From Lachnospiraceae bacterium (GTDB lineage: Bacteria > Bacillota > Clostridia > Lachnospirales > Lachnospiraceae): a stretch of DNA of 61,625 nucleotides. The stretch is taken from assembly GCA_022776305.1 (NCBI GenBank), contig JALFIB010000113.1:1-61625 (forward strand), read 5' to 3'. The position numbers were made by a program, and so were the translations under genes. Positions within the stretch are counted from its first letter, which is position 1. Each line of letters starts with the position of its first letter. Shown here piece by piece: positions 25,581-34,807 of this stretch. The notes under the pieces were generated by a model. That model saw only the letters and a list, made by a program, of their open reading frames with translations. It made no database searches and was not told the origin of the DNA.

Positions 25581-28226
25581 ATGGCAGAAAAAGAAAAAAT
25601 TGTTTTGATTGATGGACATAGTATTTTGAACCGGGCATTTTATGGCCTTCCTGTCCTGACCAACAGTGAGGGGCTCCATACAAATGCAGTATATGGATTT
25701 TTAAATATTTTTTTCAAAGTATTGGAAACGGAACATGCATCTTACGGTGCGGTAGCCTTTGACCTAAAAGCGCCCACCTTCCGGCATAAGATGTATGAAG
25801 GATATAAAGGGACACGAAAGCCCATGCCGGAAGAACTGCGGGAGCAGGTGCCCCTTATGAAAGAAATGCTTCAGGCGATGGGTGTGCCAGTCATGCAGCT
25901 TGAAGGGTATGAAGCGGATGATATTTTGGGAACGGTTTCATCTCAGATGGAAAAAAAAGGCTTTGAAGTCTGTATTGTATCCGGGGACAGGGACTTACTG
26001 CAGCTTGCAAGAAAGGATGTCAGGATCCTTATACCGAAGACAAAGGCTACAGGTACTGAGATAGAAGAGTATTATGAGAAGGACGTTTTGGAAAAATACC
26101 AGGTAACTCCCATCCAGTTCATTGATGTGAAAGCATTGATGGGAGATGCTTCTGACAATATTCCCGGAGTTCCGGGAATCGGCGAAAAAACAGCTACAAA
26201 ATTGATTGCACAGTATGGTTCCATTGAAGAGGCGTATGCTCATGTGGACGAGATCAGACCTGCAAAGGCAAGGGAAGCCTTGCGCGACCACTATGATATG
26301 GCACAGATGAGCAAGGTGCTTGCAACCATTGATCTGGAAGCTCCTTTTACACTTGATGAACAGCGGGCACAGCTGGATCATTTGTATACAAAAGAAGCCC
26401 TTGAACTGTGCAGGAAACTTGAGTTTAAAAATTTGTTGGGTCGTTTCCAGACTGAGGAGGAAGCACCTTCAAAAGAGGAGAATTTCCGTTGCATCAGTGA
26501 TTTTTCTGAAGCCGAATCCCTTTTTGGAAGTGCAGCCGGAAAACAAGCAGCTTTTTTCATCGTACAGGAAAAGAGTAGCTTTTTAGGTGCTGCCCTGTGC
26601 TTGTCGGCGGATGAATCTTATTTTATCCCGGCGGAAGGTTTCTTAACGAGAGAATATCTTTGCCAAAAAATTTCCGACCTGACAATTCAGGCCGATAGGG
26701 TCATTACACTCCATTTAAAAGAACAGCTGCCTTCGCTGTCTATACTGCCGGAGAACAGGGGAAAGCTGTTTGATGAAGCCATTGCAGCCTATCTGCTGAA
26801 TCCCTTAAAAGACAGTTATGAGCCGGAAGACATTGCGCGTGAGCATCTGGACTGCCTGATTCCTTCACGAAATGAATTGTTCGGAAAAGACATGCTGGCA
26901 AAAGTGTGGGAAGAGAAAAAGGATGCATTTATCCATTATATATGTAGGGCGGTTAAAGTATTGTATGAAGCCTGCCCTGTTTTAGACCAGCGTCTCACGG
27001 ATGCAGGGATGAAACAATTATTTGATGAGGTAGAGATGCCGTTGGTGTACACTCTTTCTGATATGGAAAGAGAAGGTATCCGGGTCAAAGCCGAAGAACT
27101 GAAAGCTTACGGCAGCCAGCTGGAAGGCCGTATTGAAGAATTGGAGCAGATGATCTATGAAGCTGCAGGGGAGAAATTTAATATTAATTCACCCAAGCAG
27201 CTGGGTGTGGTATTGTTTGAAAAGCTGCAGCTGCCCCATGGCAAGAAGACAAAGACAGGATATTCTACAGCGGCGGAAGTGCTGGAAAAGCTTGCACCGG
27301 AATTTCCTATTGTCTCGGAAATTTTAGAGTATAGGCAGATGACAAAACTGAAATCTACCTATGCAGATGGGCTTGCAAACTTTATTTCATCTGATGGAAG
27401 GATCCATGGAAAATTCCATCAGACGATCACAGCTACAGGCCGTATCAGCAGTACCGATCCAAATCTGCAGAATATACCTATTCGTATGGAACTTGGGCGG
27501 CTGATCCGGAAGGTATTCGTTCCGGATGAAGGATTCGTATTTTTAGATGCGGATTATTCCCAGATCGAGCTGCGTGTTCTGGCACATTTATCGGATGATG
27601 AAAAGCTGATCGAGGCTTATCGTAATGCACAGGATATCCATACGATCACTGCTTCACAGGTGTTCCATGTAGCACCGGAGGAAGTGACGCCTCTTTTGCG
27701 CCGAAATGCTAAGGCAGTCAATTTCGGGATTGTCTATGGAATCAGTTCCTTTGGATTAAGCCAGGACCTGAGTATTACAAGAAAAGAAGCGCAGGAGTAT
27801 ATTGAGCAGTATTTTAAGACTTATCCCGGCATTAAGAGGTTCTTGGATCAAGCAGTGGAAGAAGCAAAAGAAAAAGGGTTTGTGACAACCATGTTTGGAA
27901 GAAGGCGTCCTGTGCCGGAATTGAAATCTTCAAATTTTATGCAGCGTTCTTTCGGTGAGCGTGTGGCTATGAATGCGCCTATTCAGGGAACTGCGGCGGA
28001 TATTATCAAAATTGCCATGAACCGTGTCAATGAATGGCTTAGATCCCGCCATATGAAGTCCAGGCTGATTCTCCAAGTCCATGATGAGCTTCTTGTGGAG
28101 ACGGCAGTAGATGAATTGGAAGAGGTGCGCGAGATGATGGTGCGGGAAATGCAGAATGCAGCTGAACTGAAAGTGCGCCTTGAAGTGGATATCCACGATG
28201 GAAAAAATTGGTATGAGGCAAAATAA
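25581..28226 (+). CDS. polA: DNA polymerase I
   Basis: The start at 25581 (MAEKEKIVLIDGHS) follows GGGGTG, giving 881 residues. The 5' nuclease domain (~1-290) has LIDGHS, YEADDILG and GDASDNIPGVPGIGEKTA. The middle domain has the exonuclease fold position but lacks the DxE, N-x-x-F/Y-D and Y-x-x-x-D motifs, so proofreading is absent, as in many Firmicutes. Polymerase motifs are A DADYSQIELR, B RRNAKAVNFGIVYG and C QVHDELL. It acts in Okazaki fragment maturation and repair. It is followed by coaE, a common pairing. Confidence 0.97.
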   Translation: MAEKEKIVLIDGHSILNRAFYGLPVLTNSEGLHTNAVYGFLNIFFKVLETEHASYGAVAFDLKAPTFRHKMYEGYKGTRKPMPEELREQVPLMKEMLQAMGVPVMQLEGYEADDILGTVSSQMEKKGFEVCIVSGDRDLLQLARKDVRILIPKTKATGTEIEEYYEKDVLEKYQVTPIQFIDVKALMGDASDNIPGVPGIGEKTATKLIAQYGSIEEAYAHVDEIRPAKAREALRDHYDMAQMSKVLATIDLEAPFTLDEQRAQLDHLYTKEALELCRKLEFKNLLGRFQTEEEAPSKEENFRCISDFSEAESLFGSAAGKQAAFFIVQEKSSFLGAALCLSADESYFIPAEGFLTREYLCQKISDLTIQADRVITLHLKEQLPSLSILPENRGKLFDEAIAAYLLNPLKDSYEPEDIAREHLDCLIPSRNELFGKDMLAKVWEEKKDAFIHYICRAVKVLYEACPVLDQRLTDAGMKQLFDEVEMPLVYTLSDMEREGIRVKAEELKAYGSQLEGRIEELEQMIYEAAGEKFNINSPKQLGVVLFEKLQLPHGKKTKTGYSTAAEVLEKLAPEFPIVSEILEYRQMTKLKSTYADGLANFISSDGRIHGKFHQTITATGRISSTDPNLQNIPIRMELGRLIRKVFVPDEGFVFLDADYSQIELRVLAHLSDDEKLIEAYRNAQDIHTITASQVFHVAPEEVTPLLRRNAKAVNFGIVYGISSFGLSQDLSITRKEAQEYIEQYFKTYPGIKRFLDQAVEEAKEKGFVTTMFGRRRPVPELKSSNFMQRSFGERVAMNAPIQGTAADIIKIAMNRVNEWLRSRHMKSRLILQVHDELLVETAVDELEEVREMMVREMQNAAELKVRLEVDIHDGKNWYEAK

Positions 28227-28299
28227 AAGCTTATTCGGTTGAAAAAGGTTGGAATGGCCTGAACAAAAGAAGAAAAACAGGTATTTAAGGGAATATGAC

Positions 28300-28905
28300 A
28301 TGAAAATTCTTGGGATCACCGGCGGGGTAGGCGCCGGCAAAAGCACTATATTAAGTTATCTGGAAAGGCAGTATAAAGCACGTGTGATACAGGCGGATGA
28401 GGTGGGAAAACAACTCCAGCAGCCGGGAGAAGGATGTTACAATCAGATTGTAGAATCATTCGGAGGAGAAATCCTATGGCCGGACGGATCCATCTGCCGC
28501 GAAAAACTTGCTGCAGAAGTTTTTTCCAATGAAGAAAAGCTTTCCCTCCTAAACAAGATCGTACATCCTGCAGTAAAGGCATACATTGTCTCAGAGATAG
28601 AAAAAGAAAGGGGACGAGGAATAGTCCCCTTTTTTGTCATAGAAGCGGCATTACTGATTGAAGACAGGTACGATCTGGTCTGCGATGAGATATGGTATAT
28701 CCATACGGATGCCAAGGTGCGAGCACGGCGTCTCGCCTCAAGCAGAGGTTACAGCAACGAGAAAACAAAAAAGATCATGGGAAATCAGCTGGATGAGTCG
28801 GAATATCGCGCAAAATGTAATTTTGTCATTGACAACAGCAGTGATTTTGTGGAAAATACCTATGAACAAATAGATAAAGGATTGAGAGAGCATGGATTTT
28901 TGTAG
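28300..28905 (+). CDS. coaE: Dephospho-CoA kinase
   Basis: The start at 28300 (MKILGITGGVGAGKS) follows TAAGGGAA, giving 201 residues. The P-loop is GGVGAGKS (8-15); QADEVGKQLQQPG is the substrate-contact region, and HPAVKAYI and IEAALLIED are family segments. It phosphorylates dephospho-CoA, the last step of CoA synthesis. It overlaps walJ by 14 bases. Confidence 0.95.
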   Translation: MKILGITGGVGAGKSTILSYLERQYKARVIQADEVGKQLQQPGEGCYNQIVESFGGEILWPDGSICREKLAAEVFSNEEKLSLLNKIVHPAVKAYIVSEIEKERGRGIVPFFVIEAALLIEDRYDLVCDEIWYIHTDAKVRARRLASSRGYSNEKTKKIMGNQLDESEYRAKCNFVIDNSSDFVENTYEQIDKGLREHGFL

Positions 28906-29689
28906 TATTGCCAGCGGAAGCAGCGGAAACTGCATCTTTGCAGGTACGGATCACACAGGTATTTTGATCGATGCGGGGATCAGCGGGAAAAAAGTGGTGG
29001 CAGGGCTGCATTCTATTGAGCATAAACCGGAGGAACTGGATGGGATCTTGATCACCCATGAGCATTCGGACCATATCAAAGGTCTTGGTGTCCTCGCAAG
29101 GAAGTATGGGATCCCGATCTACTGCTCCAAAGGAACGAAGCGTGCGATGCTGGGACAGAAGATGCTTGGAAAGGTGGATGAATCCTTGTTTCAGGAGATC
29201 GTACCTGACGAAGGATTTTCTGTGGGAGATATGGAGATACTTCCTTTTCGCGTTTCCCACGATGCAGCTGAGCCGGTGGCATATCGGCTGGCATCTGGTA
29301 AAAAATCAGTGGCTGTAGCCACAGACTTGGGATACTATGATGATTATATCGTAGACCACCTGAAACATCTGGATGCGGTGCTGATTGAGTCGAACCATGA
29401 TGTAAATATGCTTCAGGTAGGGATCTATCCTTATTATTTAAAACAAAGGATCTTAGGACAGAAAGGGCATCTTTCCAATGATAATGCAGGCAGGCTGTTA
29501 GGAGAGATCCTGCATGATGATATGAAGGCAGTCATGCTGGGACACTTAAGTAAAGAAAACAATTACGAAGCACTTGCACTTGCCACGGTCTGTGCTGAGA
29601 TCACCATGGGGGACAATCCATATAAAGCAGAAGATTTCCCTATACAGATCGCAAAGAGGGACGAGCCGTCGCAATTGATAGCAGTATAG
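28892..29689 (+). CDS. walJ: MBL-fold metallohydrolase WalJ/YycJ
   Basis: A 265-residue metallo-beta-lactamase fold protein. THEHSDH (His56, His58, Asp60, His61) is the metal motif and SGSSGNCIF the family opening; VAIESNHD-like (IESNHDVNM) also fits YycJ. In bacilli the gene sits with walRK and the protein is a 5'-3' exonuclease linked to mismatch repair and wall control. Here it follows polA-coaE instead, with no walRK in view, favouring the DNA-repair role. The start overlaps coaE, with GAGAG just upstream. Confidence 0.88.
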   Translation: MDFCSIASGSSGNCIFAGTDHTGILIDAGISGKKVVAGLHSIEHKPEELDGILITHEHSDHIKGLGVLARKYGIPIYCSKGTKRAMLGQKMLGKVDESLFQEIVPDEGFSVGDMEILPFRVSHDAAEPVAYRLASGKKSVAVATDLGYYDDYIVDHLKHLDAVLIESNHDVNMLQVGIYPYYLKQRILGQKGHLSNDNAGRLLGEILHDDMKAVMLGHLSKENNYEALALATVCAEITMGDNPYKAEDFPIQIAKRDEPSQLIAV

Positions 29690-29707
29690 CTGAAAGGATG
29701 AGAGATT

Positions 29708-29980
29708 ATGAAAAAGACGATTATTACAGTAGTTGGAAAAGACACCGTTGGTATCATTGCAAAAGTATGTACATATCTTGCGGAAAACAATGTGAACATT
29801 TTAGATATTTCACAGACCATTGTACAAGGATTTTTTAATATGATGATGGTGGCAGACGCGACACAGTCACCCAAAAGCGGCGTCCAGATTGCTGAGGAAC
29901 TTGAAGCTGTGGGAAAAGAGATCGGTGTAGTGATCCGCTGCCAGCATGAAGATATTTTTAATATGATGCATCGTATTTAA
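29708..29980 (+). CDS. ACT domain protein (UPF0237)
   Basis: A 90-residue single ACT domain: TVVGKDTVGIIAKVCTYLAENNVNILDISQ, then FFNMMMVAD. This is the UPF0237 family, possibly a small-molecule sensor. AAAGGATGAG lies upstream of the ATG. It precedes the UPF0210 gene by 136 bases; the two families are repeatedly neighbours, so a joint function is likely, but the ligand is unknown. Confidence 0.88.
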   Translation: MKKTIITVVGKDTVGIIAKVCTYLAENNVNILDISQTIVQGFFNMMMVADATQSPKSGVQIAEELEAVGKEIGVVIRCQHEDIFNMMHRI

Positions 29981-30116
29981 CCGAAGCAGTTATTCGGTTA
30001 TGAGCAAGTAGCAAAGCGGATTGCGAATATCCGTTTGACAAGGAACGGAAACATCGGGACAGAAAAGACAGGATTTTTGCCTTATATAAAAAGGCGTTCT
30101 GATAAAAGGAGAAATC

Positions 30117-31481
30117 ATGATCAATATTTTTGAAGTTAACGAGACAAATAAGATGATCACGCAGGAAAACCTCGATGTACGTACAATTACATTGGGTATC
30201 AGCCTCATGGATTGTATTGACAGCGACCTGCAGGTTTTAAATGAGAAAATATACCGAAAAATAACAACAACTGCAAAAAATCTCGTATCTACCGGAGAAG
30301 AAATAGAAAAAGAATATGGGATCCCCATTGTAAATAAACGAATTTCCGTTACCCCTATTGCTTTGGTGGGCGGAAGTGCATGCAAATGCCCGGAAGACTT
30401 TGTGACTATTGCGAAAACACTGGATCGCGCTGCAAAGGAAGTGGGTGTAAACTTTCTGGGAGGTTATTCTGCATTAGTTTCCAAGGGGATGACGAAAGCA
30501 GACCAATATCTCATTGAGTCCATCCCGGAAGCACTGGCAAATACAGAACGCGTGTGCAGTTCCGTCAATGTAGGTTCCACAAAGTGCGGCATTGACATGG
30601 ATGCAGTGCGTCTGATCGGCCAGATGATCCTTAAGACAGCAGAACTCACAAAGGAACAGGATTCCCTTGGATGTGCAAAATTCGTCGTATTTTGTAATGC
30701 GCCTGATGATAATCCTTTCATGGCAGGTGCTTTCCACGGAGTCACGGAAGCAGATGCAGTGATTAACGTGGGCGTCAGCGGTCCCGGTGTGGTAAAACAT
30801 GCCCTTTCCCATGTGAGAGGTGCAGATTTTGAAACACTTTGTGAGACCATCAAAAAGACTGCATTTAAAGTAACACGCGTGGGACAGCTGGTAGCTCAGG
30901 AGGCTTCCAGACGTCTCGGCATTCCTTTTGGAATTATCGATCTCAGCCTTGCACCTACACCGGCCATCGGAGACAGCGTGGCTGATATCCTCTGTGAGAT
31001 CGGGCTGGAGTATGCAGGTGCTCCCGGCACCACTGCAGCCCTTGCCCTTCTAAACGATCAGGTGAAAAAAGGCGGTGTGATGGCATCCTCTTATGTAGGC
31101 GGATTAAGCGGGGCATTTATCCCGGTCAGTGAGGATCAGGGAATGATCGACTCTGTACAGGCAGGGGCCCTTACCATGGAAAAGTTGGAGGCAATGACTT
31201 GTGTCTGCTCCGTAGGCCTTGATATGATCGCGATTCCGGGTGATACGCCGGCGTCTACGATTTCCGGCATTATCGCGGATGAGATGGCGATCGGCATGGT
31301 AAACCAGAAAACGACAGCAGTGCGTGTGATCCCGGTGATCGGCAAAGGAGTAGGGGAGATCGTTGAATTTGGAGGACTGTTGGGATATGCACCTATCATG
31401 CCTGTAAATAAGTTTTCCTGCGAATCCTTTATCAATCGGAAAGGCCGCATCCCAGCCCCGATCCACAGTTTCAAGAATTAG
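30117..31481 (+). CDS. PFL family protein (UPF0210)
   Basis: A 454-residue protein recognised as UPF0210: [57 protein letters not shown] and IAIPGDTP are characteristic. It is distantly related to pyruvate formate-lyase-like proteins by name only; the glycyl-radical motif is not present. It follows the ACT protein and ends at a strong terminator. AAAGGAG precedes the ATG. Function unknown; metabolite-sensing or enzymatic roles are both possible. Confidence 0.87.
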   Translation: MINIFEVNETNKMITQENLDVRTITLGISLMDCIDSDLQVLNEKIYRKITTTAKNLVSTGEEIEKEYGIPIVNKRISVTPIALVGGSACKCPEDFVTIAKTLDRAAKEVGVNFLGGYSALVSKGMTKADQYLIESIPEALANTERVCSSVNVGSTKCGIDMDAVRLIGQMILKTAELTKEQDSLGCAKFVVFCNAPDDNPFMAGAFHGVTEADAVINVGVSGPGVVKHALSHVRGADFETLCETIKKTAFKVTRVGQLVAQEASRRLGIPFGIIDLSLAPTPAIGDSVADILCEIGLEYAGAPGTTAALALLNDQVKKGGVMASSYVGGLSGAFIPVSEDQGMIDSVQAGALTMEKLEAMTCVCSVGLDMIAIPGDTPASTISGIIADEMAIGMVNQKTTAVRVIPVIGKGVGEIVEFGGLLGYAPIMPVNKFSCESFINRKGRIPAPIHSFKN

Positions 31482-31796
31482 AAAATACAAACAGTATACA
31501 GGTTTTAGGATATACCGCAGCGGCAGATACGGATTCTCGCCGCTGCGGTTTTTTGCGTTATAGGATAGACCCTGCCACGTGGGAGCGCAAAAATTATTCA
31601 TTATGACTTGAAATGTACAAAATTTAGTACAACATTTATTACAGCATTTGTGAGACCGATTTCAGCCTTTACCCATCTAATTGATGAAAGAGTTATAAGC
31701 CATGCGCTACGATGCGTTTGCCCGTGAGTGGTAATATGGCTGAATGACCTGGACAGCATGCATGTAAGAAAAAACGGCCGGAGGAAAGGAAAACAT
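31482..31796. other. 315-base intergenic stretch
   Basis: It holds the terminator at 31514-31555, then ~240 bases with no ORF that has a ribosome site. TGTAC (31614-31618) and GTACA (31627-31631) form a small inverted repeat after TTGAAA, but no good -10 follows. The last bases carry GGAGGAAAGG for the hybrid gene. Confidence 0.6.
31514..31555 (+). terminator. Terminator of the UPF0210 gene
   Basis: ACCGCAGCGGC (31514-31524) pairs with GCCGCTGCGGT (31539-31549), followed by a run of Ts. Confidence 0.94.
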
Positions 31797-33116
31797 ATGG
31801 ACAGACAACAACTGGGAGAATTGATTCTTGCTTCATCTGAGACCATGTACCGTGTGGCAAAATCGCTCCTTAGAAGAGATGCAGAGTGTGAGGATGCCAT
31901 TTCGGAAGCAATCGTAAAAGCTTTTGAAAAAATCCACACACTTCGTTTTGACCGGTACGGAAAGATCTGGCTGATCAGGATATTGATGAATGAATGTTAT
32001 AAGATCATGCGCAGGGAACAAAAGACCGTATCGCTGGAGGAATACCCTTTGGAGGGGAAAACAGAAGAGGGGGAAGATGAAACCTTTGAGATTCTTGATA
32101 CAAATATTGTGGAACGTGAGGAGAAAGACATAAATGGGCACAAATGTATTTTCCTGAAACGTGCTGCCCACGAGGGATTAGGGGTGGATTTTGACAGGAT
32201 CCTCTATGTGTCCTATCCGGAAGGAAACTTGATTCTCCAGATATATACGGCAGATAATGTGTCCGACGAAGAATTAATGAAATTTGTGGAAGGTATCAGC
32301 CTTGCAGAGTTTCCACAAGAAAAACAGAATGATTTTTGTGAGCCGCAAAGCTGGTCTGATTATTTATTGATGCTGAAAGAGGAGGATTATGCAGTTGCAG
32401 AGAGTGATTTCAAGCTGGAGGCTACGAAGCAGGAAATGGATCATCTCCATTCTGTGGGAAGCGAAGTAGACTTGGGAGACATGATCGCTGAAGATGAAGA
32501 GGGGAATAGTATTGAAACAAATGCTCTTACCGCTTGCGTGAAGGATGTGCAGATAGCAGAAGACTTAAGCTTGCTTGACTTTGATTACGTGGATGAAGAC
32601 CTGAAAGGACAGACAGATGAAAGCGGAAAGCTGCGTCCTGTAACGATACAGTATATGAAAGATGGTGACGGTATATCTACAGTAGATGAGACATTAAAAA
32701 CAGAAGAAATACAACAGTGTCTGGTATATGTGACGGTAGATTATAAAAACGCAGGTGATGTGACCCTTTATAACATACTTTTCTTTGCAAACATATTGAA
32801 GCTGCAGGAAACAGAAAAAGGCTACAGGATTTTTGACAGGGCAAGCCAGATGCAGGATCTGGATTGTGACACAGTTGTGAGTTCCGGCATGACAGATTCA
32901 CCGGAAATGGCCTATTTTGATGTCCACGGGGGAAACGGCAATGGGTCTAATTATATTGACGTCCTAGAACCGGGAGAAAGTAAAACCGTCCATATAGGAT
33001 TTTTGGCGAATAAGGATGAACTGGATCTGCTGTATCTGAACCTTGATGCAAGCGGAGCCGGTTATGAGTTTACGGAAAATAGCCTGAAAATCGGTTACGT
33101 GGATATCAGGCAGTAA
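31797..33116 (+). CDS. Hybrid protein: ECF sigma region 2 fused to anti-sigma-type outer domain, no membrane segment
   Basis: The start at 31797 (MDRQQLGELIL) follows GGAGGAAAGG; 439 residues. Residues ~1-75 are sigma-70 region 2 of an ECF factor (YRVAKSLLRRDAECEDAISEAIVKAFE, then KIWLIRILMNECYKIMRR). From ~105 (NGHKCIFLKRA, YPEGNLILQIYTADNVSDEELMKF) it resembles the DUF4367/DUF4179-type outer domain of cognate anti-sigma proteins, ending in the PGESKTVHIGF...GYVDIRQ module. Sigma region 4, the anti-sigma N-terminus and the membrane helix are all absent. The simplest origin is an in-frame deletion joining two neighbouring genes, at about 32050-32110. It may be inert or a soluble regulator. 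Confidence 0.72.
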   Translation: MDRQQLGELILASSETMYRVAKSLLRRDAECEDAISEAIVKAFEKIHTLRFDRYGKIWLIRILMNECYKIMRREQKTVSLEEYPLEGKTEEGEDETFEILDTNIVEREEKDINGHKCIFLKRAAHEGLGVDFDRILYVSYPEGNLILQIYTADNVSDEELMKFVEGISLAEFPQEKQNDFCEPQSWSDYLLMLKEEDYAVAESDFKLEATKQEMDHLHSVGSEVDLGDMIAEDEEGNSIETNALTACVKDVQIAEDLSLLDFDYVDEDLKGQTDESGKLRPVTIQYMKDGDGISTVDETLKTEEIQQCLVYVTVDYKNAGDVTLYNILFFANILKLQETEKGYRIFDRASQMQDLDCDTVVSSGMTDSPEMAYFDVHGGNGNGSNYIDVLEPGESKTVHIGFLANKDELDLLYLNLDASGAGYEFTENSLKIGYVDIRQ

Positions 33117-33169
33117 AGCTCACAATTCCATCAAATATCTTATAAAAAAATTAAATCGCCGCTCTTCAG

Positions 33170-33198
33170 TTGACATAAAAATATTACTTTGCTATGAT
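33170..33198 (+). promoter_or_regulatory. Promoter of the NlpC/P60 gene
   Basis: TTGACA (33170-33175), 17-base spacer, TATGAT (33193-33198). Confidence 0.85.
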
Positions 33199-33265
33199 AC
33201 TTTAGTAACAAATAGTAATATTTTTGTAACAATGTTGCAAAAAGAATGGAGGCGAGTAGAAAAAG

Positions 33266-34648
33266 ATGAGAAGAAGGGTTTGGAAGCTTGCACCGTGTAT
33301 TTTAGCAGCAGGAATGATGCTCTCAGTACCGGTTCAGGCCGAAGAAGCTGAAACGGCTCCTGTGGAGACGGAAGCGGAAACTGTGGAAGGATCTGAGGAC
33401 ACAGGTACACCGGTAGAAACAGAAACTGCTGCTGATCAGGAAACTTCCGAACAGGCAGAAACAGAAAGCAAAGACAGGACGGGAGAACTTGTATTTGCCC
33501 AGTGTGAGGAGTATGTCAACGTCCGCAGCGGAGCCGACACTGACTGTGAAGTAGTTGCCAAGATGTATAATTATGATTCTGCAACTATTATAGGTCAGGA
33601 AGGGGATTGGTATAAGATCCAATCCGGAAATGCTGTGGGATATGTCAAAGCAGAGTATATCGCTACGGATGAAGAGGCAGAAGCCATTGCGGCAGAGGTT
33701 GCATACAACGTAGCAGCTGTACATCCGGAAGAGTTAAATATCCGGACAAATCCTACAGAAGAAGCTGATGTTTTAGGTATCGCACACCAGTCAGAAGAAT
33801 TGGAAGTTGTGGATTACAGCGGTGACTGGATGAAAGTTGCTCTTGGGGACGATGTATACGGCTATGTAAACGCATATTATGTGGAATATAAGACGTATTA
33901 TCCTACAGCGGAGACGCTGGAAGAAGAGCAGGAAAGACTGCGCTCTGAGCAGGAAGCAGCCCAGTGGGCAGAGAGCCAGCCGGCAGAGTCATGGGAGGAA
34001 ACATCAGAAGAATCTTGGACAAGTACGGAAACACAGCCGGAAGAAACATGGGTAGAACCAGAGGTTCAGCCTGAAACCCAGCCGGAGGAAACTTGGACGC
34101 AGACAGAGGCTCAGCCTGAGACACAGCCGGAGCAGGCTTGGACAGAGACAGAAACCCAGCCTGAGACACAGCCGGAGCAGACTTGGACGGAGACGGAAGC
34201 CCAGCCTGAGACACAGCCGGAGCAGACTTGGACGGAGACAGAAGCCCAGCCTGAGACGCAGCCGGAGACAGAGGCTCCCTCCTCTGATTCAAGTACGGGA
34301 CAAGCCATTGCAGACTATGCCGTTCAGTTTGTAGGAAATCCATACGTATGGGGCGGTACCAGCCTGACAAATGGTGCAGATTGTTCCGGATTTACACAGT
34401 CTGTGTTCGCAAACTTTGGAATCAGCCTGTCACGTACTGCAGCGGCACAGTCCGGAAACGGTACAGCAGTATCTCTGGATAGCCTGCAGGCAGGTGATCT
34501 GGTATTTTACAGCAGCGGAAGCGGAATCGACCATGTAGCCATCTACATCGGAGGAGGCCAGATCGTCCACGCGGCTAACTCAAATTCCGGCATCATTATT
34601 TCAAACTGCTATTACAGCACACCAGTATGTGCTGTGAGATGCTGGTAA
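33266..34648 (+). CDS. Secreted SH3 / NlpC-P60 peptidoglycan endopeptidase with repeat linker
   Basis: A 460-residue secreted protein. The signal peptide MRRRVWKLAPCILAAGMMLSVPVQA is followed by a Thr/Glu-rich stretch, two bacterial SH3 domains (~74-130 and ~142-205), an acidic coiled region, a 15-residue Trp/Thr/Glu/Gln/Pro repeat region (five copies, ~262-336) and a C-terminal NlpC/P60 domain (~346-460). The catalytic Cys is in GADCSGFTQ and the His in DHVAIYIG, with a third polar residue near IVHAAN. It probably cuts stem peptides during wall turnover. GGAGG is 13 bases from the ATG, slightly far. Own promoter and terminator. Confidence 0.92.
   Translation: MRRRVWKLAPCILAAGMMLSVPVQAEEAETAPVETEAETVEGSEDTGTPVETETAADQETSEQAETESKDRTGELVFAQCEEYVNVRSGADTDCEVVAKMYNYDSATIIGQEGDWYKIQSGNAVGYVKAEYIATDEEAEAIAAEVAYNVAAVHPEELNIRTNPTEEADVLGIAHQSEELEVVDYSGDWMKVALGDDVYGYVNAYYVEYKTYYPTAETLEEEQERLRSEQEAAQWAESQPAESWEETSEESWTSTETQPEETWVEPEVQPETQPEETWTQTEAQPETQPEQAWTETETQPETQPEQTWTETEAQPETQPEQTWTETEAQPETQPETEAPSSDSSTGQAIADYAVQFVGNPYVWGGTSLTNGADCSGFTQSVFANFGISLSRTAAAQSGNGTAVSLDSLQAGDLVFYSSGSGIDHVAIYIGGGQIVHAANSNSGIIISNCYYSTPVCAVRCW
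34049..34273 (+). repeat. Five 45-base coding tandem repeats
   Basis: Each unit encodes WTETEAQPETQPEQT or a close variant. Units 3 to 5 differ at only a few bases, so expansion is recent. It forms the flexible linker of the NlpC/P60 protein. Confidence 0.92.
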
Positions 34649-34705
34649 TCATGCCGTCAATGGAAGCAACTGACGATCACGTCAGAAGTGAAATGAGATG
34701 AAACA

Positions 34706-34751
34706 CAAAACGCAGCCCTTATTCGAAAAGAGTAAGCGGCTGCGTTTTTTA
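34706..34751 (+). terminator. Terminator of the NlpC/P60 gene
   Basis: AACGCAGCC (34709-34717) pairs with GGCTGCGTT (34738-34746), followed by six Ts. It also faces the end of tmcAL. Confidence 0.9.
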
Positions 34752-34807
34752 TCATGACGGGGAAAAAGGGTATACTGCCTGTACAAATGGGCTTTCGGCA
34801 GGTGATG

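Noticed and set aside
29979-29999. Hairpin AACCGAA/TTCGGTT after the ACT-domain gene
   Set aside because: Short stem with no T-run; probably not a terminator.
33225-33241. WalR-like box TGTAAC-N5-TGCAAA upstream of the NlpC/P60 gene
   Set aside because: One mismatch in a short degenerate motif, located downstream of the promoter; too weak to call without more sites.
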